This document shows, one piece after another, positions 11,314 to 23,138 of a stretch of 64,000 nucleotides of DNA. The DNA is taken from contig CAMZMU010000052.1 of NCBI GenBank assembly GCA_947311845.1, forward strand, positions 138,771,733-138,835,732, written 5' to 3'. Source of the DNA: Poa pratensis (taxonomy: Eukaryota; Streptophyta; Magnoliopsida; Poales; Poaceae). Every line of letters begins with the position of its first letter. Position 1 is the stretch's first letter. Under the pieces are notes generated by a model. That model had not been told where the DNA came from and did not search any database. It saw nothing but the letters and a program-made list of their open reading frames with translations. Position numbers and translations under genes: made by a program.

Positions 11314-14300
11314 TTAAGAGCCGGCCTCAGGCGCCGGGTTAGTAGAAGGAGTGGTGGCTGGAGTATCATCTTTGGCGCTGGCCGAGTCTCTTTTGCCGGC
11401 TCTGTTTCTGCTCCCGGGTCTTGGGGGCTTCATTTGTGCGCCAGGTGACAAGTTGAAGAGATTGGAAATATCCTTCTTCATCGTCTTCTACGGCCGCACG
11501 TGAAGGAGGAGGCACAGTTGGAGTTGTTGAGCTTGGGGCTGCAGAGGAGCTGGAAACATTTTGCTCTGTCGCAAGGAAATCCTTATAACTTTGCAGGAGG
11601 TTGATGCGCTGAGGTTCATCCTCCACAATCTCTTTATTAGCTTCATTATAGCCATATTGGATGCTGTTGAGCTTCAGAGCGTTGGCAATTTGGGTGGCTG
11701 CGACCCGGGTCTGCTTCACAACCCGGCCGTAGGCCTTCCTGTCGAAGGCAGTTCCATCTGCATTGTACTCTGGAAACCCTGAAGCAAGTTTAGCCGGGTC
11801 AAGACTGGGATAGTAGGCCTTAGCTAAGGCTAGGCTGCGCATTGCGCCGGCTCTGCAAGCAGATTTCTTCAATAACTGAATCCAGCCTGGCATTGTGGAT
11901 AAGTGACCCAGCACTTCAGTATAAGTGCTGGGCGGGTTCTCCCAGTTCCTGGCGGCCTTGATCACCTCACAGCTTCCAAAGTATAACTGGCGAACCAGTG
12001 TATACATGCATTTTATCTTCTCAGCTGCGGTTTTGCGGACGTTTCCGTCACGTGAACCTGTATTCAAGAAATAGAAGTTGGAGTTAGTTCACATTCCGGG
12101 TCTGGTTAGACAAATATTACAAGGTTTCAAAGTTTTGTGCTTACCAACAAGTGAAGTAACCATGGAGGTGATCATCTTTTTTAGGCAGGCAAGCTCATTG
12201 GTGGCTGAGTCCAACTTCTGTTGGAGGTTGGTCAGCTGCTCTTGAAAGTTATCCTCATGCTCTTGCATGTTCCGCGTCAAGTCAGAATTTTCTTGCGTCA
12301 AGGCAGTTATTTTTTCTTCAAGGGCCTGAATTTTGTTCGTATCTTCAGTCCGGGTCTCAGTTTCAGCTTTCAAGGCTCCTTGGAGCCGGGCCACTTCTTC
12401 GTTGGCTTTGTTAACATGCTCCTGTTACACAAAAAAGAGAGCAGTTCAGAGTTTTTTCTAAAGTTTCAAGTTTATAAGTGAAAAGTGCAGTCCCAGGTTG
12501 CTGCGGGCAGCTAACCCGGCACTTGGGGGCTACAGTCTTTAAAAGTTGTTTTTCGCAGTTTGATTGTGACGAAGGAAAAGTGATTTCAAGACCCGGCTTG
12601 TTGTAAACATACAACCCGGGCCTTGGGGGCTACAGGTTGAAGTTTTTTGGTAAGTTATTATTTTTTCAAGCACCAAGTCCATCAACAAGTGATAGTCTTG
12701 GAGCTTGGGGGCTAGTAAGGTTATAGTTATGCAAAAGATAAAAGGTCAAGCAAAGATAAAAGAGTACCTGGTATCGTTTTTGAAGTAGAGAAACAAGTTC
12801 AGTTTCCAAATTCTTGTGATGAGCAAGGCGAGAGAAATACTCCTCGCATAGTGCAGGTGTGGACATGGAATCCAAGGTCGCCAAATCTAAAGAAGAAACC
12901 GGGTCCTTGCCCTTGGCAGAGGGATCTACTTTGACTTCAGGAGCAACAATCTTTGCAAGAACTTGAGAGACACCAGGAGCTGGGCCTTGATGAGACCCGG
13001 TGATTAGAACTTCTGGTTCAACTTCTTTTGTACCAGAGCCATGCCCGGGTGAGGGAGTGTTCTTTGTTGGCTCTGGAGCAGGTGCAGGGGGACTTGGTGG
13101 TGATGCTACCACATTTTCGGCGCCAGATTCTTCCTTCTGGACCGGCTCCTCAATTTGTACCTCCATTACAGAGGGTTCAGCAGTTGTGTGTTGAGGAGAG
13201 GCAGCGGGAGAAGATTCGGGTCTTCTTCTTCTTCCACAATTGCCTTAGCGCTGAAACAAAAGAAAAGCAGTTAGTCATAGTAAAGATTGCAAAGTACTGA
13301 AAAAAGGAAGAGATAGTGAAGCATTTCTAACCCGGCATTGATGTGGAAATCCTCGGGCGTGCTAACCGCGTCCGAGGAAGAAGTATCTGATAAACCAGAG
13401 CGTTTAGGGACCCGGATTTTTCCAGCTAAAGGATACTTTGAGCTGGGCGTCTTCTGGATGGATTTGGCCCAGCTTGATAAAGATTGTTGAGGGATACCTG
13501 AGCTCAAGGATACGTGGGCTGAAGAGACCGGGTCCGCGGTCTCTTGTTTGCCTTGGCCTCCTTCTCAAGCTCCTTCTCCTGTGTTGGTACTTGAGTTTGA
13601 GATGAGTTCGTTGTACAAGTTGAAAAACGAGAAATTGGCACCTTTGCAATGGCGGCTCGGGTCCGTTTTTGTGGAGTGGGTGCAGCAGTTTCAGGACCCG
13701 GCAATACGTCCGGAGCCGGGTCATTGGGGCCTGGAATGAGAAGAGCCGAGTTATCAGTAGAAGTGTCCTTTTTGGGGACTTCGGTGTTAATCAGCTCGAG
13801 GAAGAGCCGGCCTATGGAGTCTGGCTCACCTTCTTCTTCTTCTTCCTCTTGATCGTCACTTTCTGTGTCCTCTTCAGTAGAGGATGTAGGGGTGAAATCT
13901 GCGCTCCACCATTTGGAGTCCTGGAAAAAGAAATATCATAACAGTTTGCAAGAAGTACCGGGTTATAGTTTACAGAAACAATTAAGGGCAAGTTTTTTAC
14001 CGTAGGAGGCTTGTTTTTGGCACTATATGGGGCGAGCCCGTCCATAGCAATATCGGTCTTCTTTTCGCCAAGAGCCTCTTGGCGTTCTTCACGATTTGGT
14101 CATCCAGCAGAGTGATCTCTGAATAACGCATGTCGTCAGTGGTCTCTTCCGTATATTCATGGAAGAGCCGGTTTCTGATGCTGAGGGGCTGGATGAACCA
14201 GCCGATCCAGCATTTGACCAGGTCAGTCCCCCTGAGTCCATGTGCGAGCAGGGCTTTGGCCCGGCGGAGCGTGGGCTCGAGTTTGACCCGGTCTGCGTCT

Positions 14301-14971
14301 GGGGCATAGCTGTTCATCTTTGCTTCGTAGGTCATGCCAGAGTTCAGAAAAGCCGGGTAACGAGCATCATCTGACTCGGGTGAAGTGTCTTTGAAATAGA
14401 AATAAGTGTTTTGCCATCCCTTTGGATGGCTGGCGAGAGCAAGAGCCGGGAAATCACATACCCGCCGGCGCTGGATCGCCACTCCACCGTAAGGGCCAAG
14501 GTTGTCTTTGCGGGATGGGTTGCAGTAGAAAAATTCTAGGAAAAGTTCAATGCTGGGGGCAATTTGCAAGTAATCCTCGCAGAAAACTACAAAGTTGCTT
14601 ATGTTGAGAATGGAGTTGGGGCCTATGTCTTGTGGCCTAAGACCGTAGTATTTTAAGACCCGGCGAAAAAACAGGGAACCCGGTGGGCGGAAACCACGCA
14701 GGACATGATCTAAGAAGGCTACCACTTCACCTTCCTTGGGGTTTGGGCGGATCTCCTCCCCAGGGGCGCGCCACTGGATCTCCTCCTGAGGTGGGAGTTC
14801 ACCCCGGTTCACGAAAGACTGAAGCGTGGTCTTGGTTGCGCTGGACCGTGTCCAGTTCACAGGAGCGGTTGCGGGCGCACCGCTAGATCCGCCCTTTGCG
14901 GAGCTGGGAGGTTTCTTTGCAAGAGATTTTGCAGCTTTGGGCCCTCCTGCCATCTTCTTCTCCTTCACCAT
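11314..14971 (-). CDS. Antisense spliced accessory gene of element (b), gypsy-type putative transposase family
   Basis: Five exons can be traced on the minus strand with GT-AG borders: about 14971-14001, 13920 to about 13340, 13250-12768, 12421-12145 and 12057-11314 (or stop at 11366). Exon 1 resembles the plant 'putative gypsy type transposon' domain (Transposase_28, PF04195). Exons 2 and 3 are acidic and Pro/Ser-rich; exon 4 is a coiled coil; exon 5 is helical with a Ser/Pro-rich tail. Frame changes are needed near 14060, 13545, 13225 and possibly 11440, so this copy is probably not functional. The role of such genes is unknown. Being antisense to the genome and intron-bearing, it must use its own promoter, probably upstream of 14971 near the 3' LTR. 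Confidence 0.75.
11366..12057 (-). CDS. Exon 5 of the antisense gene: C-terminal helical region
   Basis: Follows an acceptor at 12058. It holds a helical region with the YYPSLDPAKLASGFPEYNAD segment common in plant retrotransposon accessory proteins, then an acidic Ser/Pro-rich tail. It may end at 11366, or after a frame change near 11440 at a TAA at 11314-11316 whose frame is a smoother Pro/Ala-rich tail. Confidence 0.65.
12145..12421 (-). CDS. Exon 4 of the antisense gene: coiled coil
   Basis: 92 codons between an acceptor at 12422 and a donor at 12144. Heptad-like spacing of Leu/Ile with Gln/Glu/Lys (ALEEKITALTQENSDLTRNM) predicts an extended coiled coil, suggesting self-association or partner binding. 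Confidence 0.65.
14001..14971 (-). CDS. Exon 1 of the antisense gene: Transposase_28-like domain
   Basis: Starts at MVKEKKMAGGPK (ATG 14971-14969) with a basic, Lys/Ala/Ser-rich leader. The core has features typical of this plant family: EGEVVAFLDHVLRGFRPP, then the FFRRVLKYYGLRPQDIGPNS region, then FVVFCEDYLQIAPSIELF. The last 20 or so codons read better in a neighbouring frame (ending AMDGLAPYSAKNKPPT before the donor at 14000/13999), so a small indel lies near 14060. An 80-nt intron follows. Confidence 0.75.
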
Positions 14972-15676
14972 GGCTGGAGATCAACGAGGTGCCTAAGCGG
15001 CAACAATGGCGAAGAATGATGAACATGATAAGAACCCTAGCTCAGATGCAAATGTGGGTAGAGGAGTGCAGATTGAATCTAGACAAAATGAGGAGCGGAA
15101 TCGGATGCGCAGCACAAGTAAAAACAAAGATTGGAGTTACCTTGGAGATTAGTTGAAGTTGGAGAGCTCGATTCGAGATCGGATCCGCGGCTGCTACAGT
15201 GCTTGCGCGAAGTTGGAGATGAGTTTGAGAATGGGGAAAATGACTGCGCGAGGTCGTGGTCAGATATTTATAACCGCGGTGAAAACCCTAGGGGTAACAT
15301 GGTAAAAATGAGTGGATAAGATAAGCATCTTCTCCGGGAAGTCAGCGACAATTAGACAGGACAAAAAGAATATTCCTTGACTCATTTATGGTGTCTCAGT
15401 GAGATGGCCGAGCAGAAATTTTCGCTAAGTGTTGGGTGTGAAACCCGGAGATACACGGTGTAGAATGAGAAAGCCGGGTCATGAGATAACCCGCCAAGAA
15501 GAGCTGGCTTAACAAGACAGAGGGAAATGAAACTTGATATCTTGTACATATTTATTATCTTTGTATTTCAGGTGATTAACCAGGCAAGCCAGAACACCAG
15601 CATTGGTCAAGAAACAAACAACGCAAGATAGAAGCAAAGCGTGGCAATCTGGTTACCTGGTTAACCTGGGGGCTAC
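14972..15676. other. Spacer and polypurine tract of element (b)
   Basis: No plus-strand gene. 14972-15300 is the likely leader or promoter side of the antisense gene. The last bases before the 3' LTR, AACCTGGGGGCTAC (15663-15676), are the polypurine tract for plus-strand priming. Confidence 0.65.
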
Positions 15677-16269
15677 TGATGGGGGGATAATAACCCGGTA
15701 GGCCCATGAAGAGGAAAACATGACCCGCCAGGCAGGAGGCCCGGCGAAGCCAGTTAACCCTCAGCATAGGCCGGGTTATGGTGCTGGGCCGGTATCTTGG
15801 CGATGACCCGGCTATTCATGAAGAGTATTCCAGAAGGTCCAGAGGCGGTTCAAGAGGCGGTTCTATACTTGGAATACACGAAGGATAAAGGAGTAGTAGT
15901 AGGACTCAGAGTTCGGGTAGAACCCGGCTTATCATGTACGCGACCAGGAGGCCCGGTATCTATATAAACCGGCTCCAGGCCCTTAGACAAGGAGGACCTT
16001 TTCGTAACCCCAAGCTTTAGGCGAGAGACATACAATCCTTGTAACCTAGATCGAGATCCGGCTCTGTTGTAGTAGCCGGGTTATCGAGACAGAGATCGAG
16101 ATTAATAATAAGATAGCAGGAAGTAGGTCTTTATCTCCAATGGAGAGGCCGAACCTGGGTAAACCTTTGTCCCCTGCCGTGCTAAACAAACATCCAGACA
16201 CCAGAGTCGCCTTGCCCAAAAGTTTAAGCTACCCTCAAGTAGCATCTGCCGTGTTTTCTACCCACGACA
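15677..16269 (+). repeat. 3' LTR of element (b)
   Basis: 593 bp and almost identical to 2948-3540. By eye the differences are an extra G near the start, a T/C change in GGCCCGG(T/C)GAAGCC, and one C lost before the terminal CACGACA. Confidence 0.93.
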
Positions 16270-16620
16270 AGTAGGTATTTGGCAAACACCAGTTTCCCAG
16301 ATGGTTATTGCGCAAACTGGGGAAGATGTGTGGATATTGATTGTTGTAAGGACAGCGGTATGAAGACGCATGATTGCCACATACTTCTGCAGCGAGTGTT
16401 GCCGGCTGGGCTCAAGGGAATTGCATCGAAGGAAATGTATGAGGCTATTGCAGAGCTAGGAAGATTTTTTAGGGAGCTTTGTGCAAAAACCCTGAAAGTT
16501 GATGTGCTGAAATGATTGAAGGTTGAAATTGTTGTGATCCTATGCAAACTTGAGAAGCTCTTCCCCTGGCTTTTTTTTATGTAATGGTGCACTTAGCTAT
16601 TCATCTTCCTGATGAGGCTC
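16270..16620 (+). pseudogene. CACTA TNP2-type transposase remnant, segment 1 (DUF4218-like start)
   Basis: Frame from about 16275 reads TSFPDGYCANWGRCVDID, then MKTHDCHILLQRVLPAGLKG and a helix ending in AKTLKVDVLK. These are hallmarks of the DUF4218 region of plant CACTA (En/Spm) TNP2-like proteins. A TGA at 16513-16515 and a 1-nt frame loss near 16565 break it; after that shift the frame reads LAFFYVMVHLAIHLPDEA, as expected in the family. The exon stops at 16620 only because element (c) inserted there, and coding resumes at 23139. Upstream exons lie beyond element (a), outside the window. Confidence 0.85.
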
Positions 16621-18068
16621 TGATAACCCCCAAGAGCAAGGGATCACTGTAGCACAATTCGATAAGTATTGAGTGTCGAACCCACAAGGAGCTGAAGGTA
16701 AACTATCTATTCTCTAAAGCCCTATAACCCTCTTATACGACCATTTATGCAAAGCAATAAATATGAAAAGAACTAACTAATGAAAGAAAGTGATGTGGAA
16801 TGGGTTTTTCTAGTAACAAGTTTCTCAATCAAGTTTCAGACACAAGTTTCTTAGAGCAAGTTTCTCTCAGCAGTTTTCTCAAGCAAGTCTCTCAAAGTAG
16901 CAAGTATCAAATATCTCAAGTAGCAAATATCTCAAGGGAGCAAATGTTCTAGCAATTGTTATTTCATTCGCGTGGTTGTCACAATTAGTGAAGCACATGT
17001 TTCAGTCTTAGTTGTTTCTTTTAGGTGGGAGCCATAAATAGGTGTAGCCAAGTAAATGAGCAATAACAGAACTCTTATGATGGATCTCATGGCCAAATAA
17101 ATGTGCAGCACAAGAATTATTAAGACATAATTGTCCCACCATAGCCTTAAGTTGTAGGGTCCCCCATATATATCCCCATAAAGTAACTTCAAGTCTCAGA
17201 CACCGGTTTCTCTCTACTCCGACATGTCCTACTCAATCCATTACTCTACGGTGATCACCTTACATGCATTCCCCAACATATGCGTGCACTCATATATTGT
17301 ACATAAAGACAATCATAAAAGATAACAACACTTGTATGCAACCAATCAACGAACTATTTCACAAGTGCCATGAACAAATCACTTCTCAAACACAGATGGG
17401 AGACACAATACATCAAGGGAATAGTATATTGCACCACACATCATGTTTGCCAAGAGTTTACAGTGGGGAGATGGAGATGATCTTGCTGTAGATGTAGATG
17501 ATGAACACGCCGGAGGGGGGTGGAGCCCTCCGGAGGTGATTCCGGCGGCGTTTCCCCCCTCCGATCTTCTCCGGCGGTAGCCTTCTGACTCTCTGTTTCG
17601 TGATTTTCTGTTTCTCTGCCGCCTCCTTTCGCGAAACGCTAGGGGACCTTTTTTATAGACGTTTTTAGGTCAAGACAGAGTCGGTGGAAGAAAAATCGAC
17701 GGCAACGGAGCTCCGAGGGGGAAACGAGCTGGGCCCACGTGGCCATGTACTTTAGGCCGCGTGGGACCCTCCCATTTCCAGCCTGTTGGGCTTCTGGTCT
17801 TCAATTTAAGCCCATTGCGTTCCTCTCGAAAATTCTGAACCGTGCACTTTGACCTTGCCCTTTTTGGAGTCCCGAAGCTCTCGGGAAGTCTGAAACACTA
17901 AAAAAAGACGTTTTCTGGAAAAACAGGGTTAATTCCAAATAAATGGGAAAACTATGAAGTATTTCCAAAATCATTATAAAACATTGGTATAACCCTTATA
18001 TGATGCAAATATGATTGGAATATAAGCAATTAAAGTGCAAAGTTCATGTATGCATTTTACATGCATCA
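16621..18068 (-). repeat. LTR of element (c), 3' LTR in element orientation
   Basis: 1,448 bp, TGATAACCCCC to ATGCATCA on the plus strand. It carries the CCCACGTGGCC...GGCCGCGTGGG palindrome near 17735-17767 and a minus-strand TATA-like box near 17655. Confidence 0.9.
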
Positions 18069-21000
18069 ACATCCCCAAGCTTAATCCATGCTCATCCTCG
18101 TGTATGAAGATGATAAAACTAACATGGACTTTGCAATTTAATACTTAACAATGAATATCAAAGATGATTACTATTGCTACATATAGTCAAATGGTTCATT
18201 CTTCAAAGGAGTAGCAATATGCGAATAGTTTATGAAGTGATGTCAAGTATTCAATGCAAGGATGTTCGATGATAGTTCACAAAGTGTAACATAACAGATA
18301 GTAGTATGGACCACATGTATGCATAATGATAAGTATGGACATCCTACATTGGTCATAGAGTGATGATGAAAATCTGAATATGATAGGTGGACACTTTGGA
18401 AAGATGTATATATGAGTAGAGGTAAAACATGAATAAGTTTCATCTAACTTCTGAACTTCTCTACTTAAGTTAATGATTGTAATATGGTAATCCTTGGTGT
18501 CAAGCTCTCATTGCCCCTATCATAGCATCTTGAATGATTAAGTTTAAAGTGAAAGCAAATATGAGTAATGTGCTTGACAAAGTAAAGGTTGAAAGTCTCA
18601 TGCCCCTTGAATACGAGTACCTACTCCATGTGTTACTCAACTCGAGAAACAAGGCAAGTTCAATTTAAATATCATTGTAAGTAAAATAGTATCATCAAGA
18701 GCGTCAACTGGGGTACCTCTTGTCCCAGGATATGGAACAAGCCCATATCAAAATGACAAGACAAACAAACATAATGAACAATCTCAACACCCTTTTTATT
18801 TACCATTGGATAGTTTTTTATTGTAAGGTGTATCACAGACGGTTCACCATAGCATGTAAGTAAATTTCCACCATGAATGATGCATGACTTAGATTAGCGG
18901 CCCAGGCGTCTCTCTAACCATTTATACAAACTCATTTAAACCTACTCCATTTCCTCATTTATTTCACCCATGGTAAGCATCCATAAACAAAAGTACATGA
19001 CATCAACTAAATATAAATGAGTGCAATGTTGAAAGCATTCCATGTGACAGCACATTTCTGCTAACTCTCAACCAAAGACATTTGTCAAGCTCATAACATC
19101 ATAATTTTAATCATGATGGGTCATGTTTTATTTATGCAATAAAAGTAAAGTGTGCATCAAGTTCGTGAGAGCTATATAACCAACTTTTCCCATAACAATC
19201 AACAACATAAGCATTTTAATTCAGAGGTATAGATAATACAAAATAACATGATAAACAACCTCGGAATAGCATAAAGCTAATAGGTAGATATGGTGGACTC
19301 ACTGGAAAAACTTTGGTTGAAGGCGTTGGAAACAAGTTTTTATTTGTTGGAATTTTTGGGCTAGCAAAAGGGAGAAAGTTGACCATCTAGATGCATGCAT
19401 GAGTGTCCATAGAACTAACTAATCCATGTTAAACCAAGTAAAATAACAATCAGCACCAAAACTTGAATAAGTTATAGCTCTTCAAAAAGGATTTGCAAAC
19501 TATTACTCATAAACAAGCTCATGAATCATGCAACTATATGTATCATTAAAAATCAACTCAAACATCCCTTTTCCCAATCTTATAAAAGCATCCAACATAT
19601 TTCAACCCATATTTCCAGTAGCTCTCTCATATATAAATGATAGAGTGGTGGTCTCTCAAGACTCAAACAAAAACAAAAACGACGCTCCAAATTTATGCGA
19701 TAAAGTGTTTTGATCGAAAAACAGAAGTTGGACGTGTGCAAACCGAGAGTGTGTAGGTCCAGCGGGGTTGTCTTCACATCCCCAAGCTTATGGTCTTCAC
19801 CATCCTTGGATAGCTCTTGGTGCATCTCCTCCAATTCCTGTGAAAAAACTTCAAAACACCGTTTCCCCCATCTCTTTTCCGAGGGGTGCATTAATAGTGA
19901 TAAACAAATAGGTTCCTTGCTGCATATAATCCTTGAACAAAAATTCATATGACATGTCCAGAAAGTGTATAACATTGTATGCCTACTCATAAACTCAATT
20001 GGATCAAAAGATTCAACTTAAAAGCTCAAAGCATGCATCAAACAAAATGGGACAGAATCTGTCCAGAAAAACACAGCAGCAAAACGTATTTTTGTACCCT
20101 ACCAAACCTTCTCGAAAAATTCCGAAACAATTCATGCATACAGAGGATGAAAAGTTGCAACTACAGTTCAAATATGAGCTCATTCGGAGTTACATAATAA
20201 GAATTAAAAATCATACCGTGCACAGATTCATGCAGGAATAAATCTCCGAACTCAAATAGCAACTTTTCAAGACCAACATGGGTAAAACTTGACACTTTAT
20301 TAAAACTCCTGAACTAAACTAGACACAAGATCTCTTGTTACAGCAAGAGGACACAAAGAAAAATCACACACAAAAATAACCGGGTTGCCTCCCGCAAAGC
20401 GCTTTCTTTATAGCCATATAGTTAGGCTTACTTACTTGGTATCAAGATGGTTGAAGTGAGGTGGCTTGGCATCCCCAAGCTTAAATTCTTGTACTTATTT
20501 GATATATGTAGGGTGAGCCTAGGGGTACATCCCAAGCTTGAGTTTTTGTCCCTCTTGATCTTGTTCATCACCCTCAATTCTTCCACCTTAAAATTCTCTT
20601 TACACAACACTCGTCACAACTTGATTAGAGGGATTAGTGCCTTCATAAATTAAATCCACATAGGCACAGCAAAGACATATCATGAATTGATTTTAAACAT
20701 TAGCTACTGTTACTATGGTTATGTAATGCTCCTTGATCAAAAGAACCGCACAAAACACAAGTAATGAGAGTAATGCAGAATAAAGACAGGATATGTCAAA
20801 AACTGGACAGCGAATTACTATTATCACTCTTTTTTATTTGGTTTTAGCTTTGGGAAAAGTTTGAATGATAGAGATTTTGCAATGGTTCCATTGGCATGAA
20901 CAACACATGTTCAAGGTCGACCCCAACTTCTCCATTACTCATCCTTCTCATTTACTTTCCCAAATTTCATATAGAGTGAAAATCTTAAACTAATTGTTAG

Positions 21001-21692
21001 AAATCAGTAGGTAAAGTTATTTTGCAGGTTCTCAAGATATAAAGGTGTGCCCAAACTGAATAGGAGATAAAAGCATAGAGAGCACACCTCAACACATTAA
21101 ACCATTAACTTTTAAGTCTAACTCTTTTCCTATGCATTGGCATTTTATATATGAATAAATAACACCCCATTTGAGGTAACCAATGCATATAATGATCAAT
21201 AGCTTGCATTTTAAATAACATAGAAACATAGAGAGGATTCTTATCTCTTCCTCTCTCATAATAGTTGCAAGCATTGAAGTTAAATATTTCCACATGATTT
21301 TGAATAGAATCACCACATAAAGACTTATCATCTAATGAGCATATTGGATCATCAAACTCACAATCAATTTCATCCTCAATAGTAGGAGGACTAAAAATGT
21401 CATATTCATCAAAACAAACTTCCCCAAGCTTAAGGTTTTCCTCAGTATCAGCAATAAAGTTGTTAAAAGAATTAGTACTACCACAGACATGATTGTTATG
21501 CAAATAATTTTAATTTTCTCCTCAAACACTTCATGTCCTAACTCAAGATAGATATTATACAATTCTAGGATTGTTTTGTTGTTTTCCATTTTATAATTTT
21601 TTTGTGTGTTTTAGATTTATATGTTAGTATGCAATGCAAACAAGAATAAAAGTTTAGCACAACGCTCCCGGAAACGGCGCCAGAAAAGTACT
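18069..21692 (-). other. Non-coding interior of element (c)
   Basis: No recognisable protein domain. The PPT-like string CATCCCCAAGCTTA occurs not only beside the LTR (18071-18084) but also at 19777-19790, 20470-20483, near 20528 (one C fewer) and, as a variant, near 21420. The block at about 18700-18760 (GAGCGTCAACTGGGGTACC) is shared with (a) near 595 and (f) near 26665. Confidence 0.7.
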
Positions 21693-23138
21693 TGATAACC
21701 CCCAAGAGCAAGGGATCACTGTAGCACAATTCGATAAGTATTGAGTGTCGAACCCACGAGGAGTTGAAGGTAAACTATCTATTCTCTAAAGCCTATAACC
21801 CTCTTATACGACCGTTTATGCAAAGCAATAAATATGAAAAGAACTAACTAATGAAAGCAAGTGATGTGGAATGGGTTTTTCTAGTAACAAGTTTCTCAAT
21901 CAAGTTTCAGACACAAGTTTCTTAGAGCAAGTTTCTCTCAGCAGTTTTCTCAAGCAAGTCTCTCAAAGTAGCAAGTATCAAATATCTCAAGTAGCAAATA
22001 TCTCAAGGGAGCAAATGTTCTAGCAATTGTTATTTCATTCGCGTGGTTGTCACAATTAGTGAAGCACATGTTTCAGTCTTAGTTGTTTCTTTTAGGTGGG
22101 AGCCATAAATAGGTGTAGCCAAGTAAATGAGCAATAACACAACTCTTCTGATGGATCTCATGGCCAAATAAATGTGCAGCACAAGAATTATTAAGACATA
22201 ATTGTCCCACCATAGCCTTAAGTTGTAGGGTCCCCCATATATATCCCCATAAAGTAACTTCAAGTCTCAGACACCGGTTTCTCTCTACTCCGACATGTCC
22301 TACTCAATCCATTACTCTACGGTGATCACCTTACATGCATTCCCCAACATATGCGTGCACTCATATATTGTACATAAAGACAATCATAAAAGATAACAAC
22401 ACTTGTATGCAACCAATCAACGAACTATTTCACAAGTGCCATGAACAAATCACTTCTCAAACACAGATGGGAGATACAATAGATCAAGGGAATAGTATAT
22501 TGCACCACACATCATGTTTGCCAAGAGTTTACAGTGGGGAGATGGAGATGATCTTGCTGTAGATGTCGATGACGAACACGCCGGAGGGGGGTGGAGCCCT
22601 CCGGAGGTGATTCCGGCGGCGTTTCCCCCCTCCGATCTTCTCCGGCGGCAGCCTTCTGACTCTCTGTTTCATGGTTTCCTGTTTCACCGCCGCCTCCTTT
22701 CGCGAAACGCTAGGGGACCTTTTTTATAGACGTTTTTAGGTCAAGACGGAGTCGGTGGAAGAAAAATCGACGGCAACGGAGCTCCGAGGGGGAAACGATC
22801 TGGGCCCACGCGTCCATGTACTTTAGGCCGCGTGGGACCCTCCCATTTCCAGCCTGTTGGGCTTCTGGTCTTCAATTTAAGCCCATTGCGTTCGTCTCGA
22901 AAATTCTGAACCGTGCTCTTTGACCTTGCCCTTTTTGGAGTCCTGAAGCTCCCGAAAAGTCTGAAACACTAAAAAAGACGTTTTCTGGAAAAACAGGGTT
23001 AATTCCAAATAAATGGGAAAACTATGAAGTATTCCCAAAATCATTATAAAACATTGGTATAACCCTTATATGATGCAAATATGATTGGAATATAAGCAAT
23101 TAAAGTGCAAAGTTCATGTATGCATTTTACATGCATCA
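21693..23138 (-). repeat. LTR of element (c), 5' LTR in element orientation
   Basis: 1,446 bp, the partner of 16621-18068, adjoining the PBS at its left edge. Confidence 0.9.

Larger units (their letters stand above)
2948..16269 (+). mobile_element. Element (b): Tat-type Gypsy LTR retrotransposon
   Basis: A complete 13,322-bp element with a perfect 5-bp target duplication AGTAG (2943-2947 and 16270-16274). The order is 5' LTR, PBS, gag, protease, RT, RNase H, second RNase H, integrase, a long 3' region with an antisense spliced gene, PPT and 3' LTR. Integrase after RNase H defines Gypsy. A second RNase H and a large 3' spacer with an antisense gene are known traits of the Tat lineage. I find only one substitution and two 1-nt indels between the LTRs, so insertion was recent, yet gag and pol carry frameshifts and a stop. 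It inserted at the junction of element (a) and the CACTA TNP2 remnant. Confidence 0.93.
16621..23138 (-). mobile_element. Element (c): non-autonomous LTR retrotransposon
   Basis: 6,518 bp flanked by TSD GGCTC (16616-16620 and 23139-23143). LTRs are 16621-18068 and 21693-23138, with about 2% divergence by eye. On the minus strand the PBS is TGGCGCCGTTTCCGGG (21667-21682), beside the right LTR, and the PPT is TAAGCTTGGGGATG, beside the left LTR, so the element runs right to left. The 3.6-kb interior encodes no gag or pol; small minus-strand frames (19580-19990, 21105-21503) are unrecognised. It shares internal non-coding blocks with elements (a) and (f), which suggests use of proteins from a relative. 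Confidence 0.92.
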
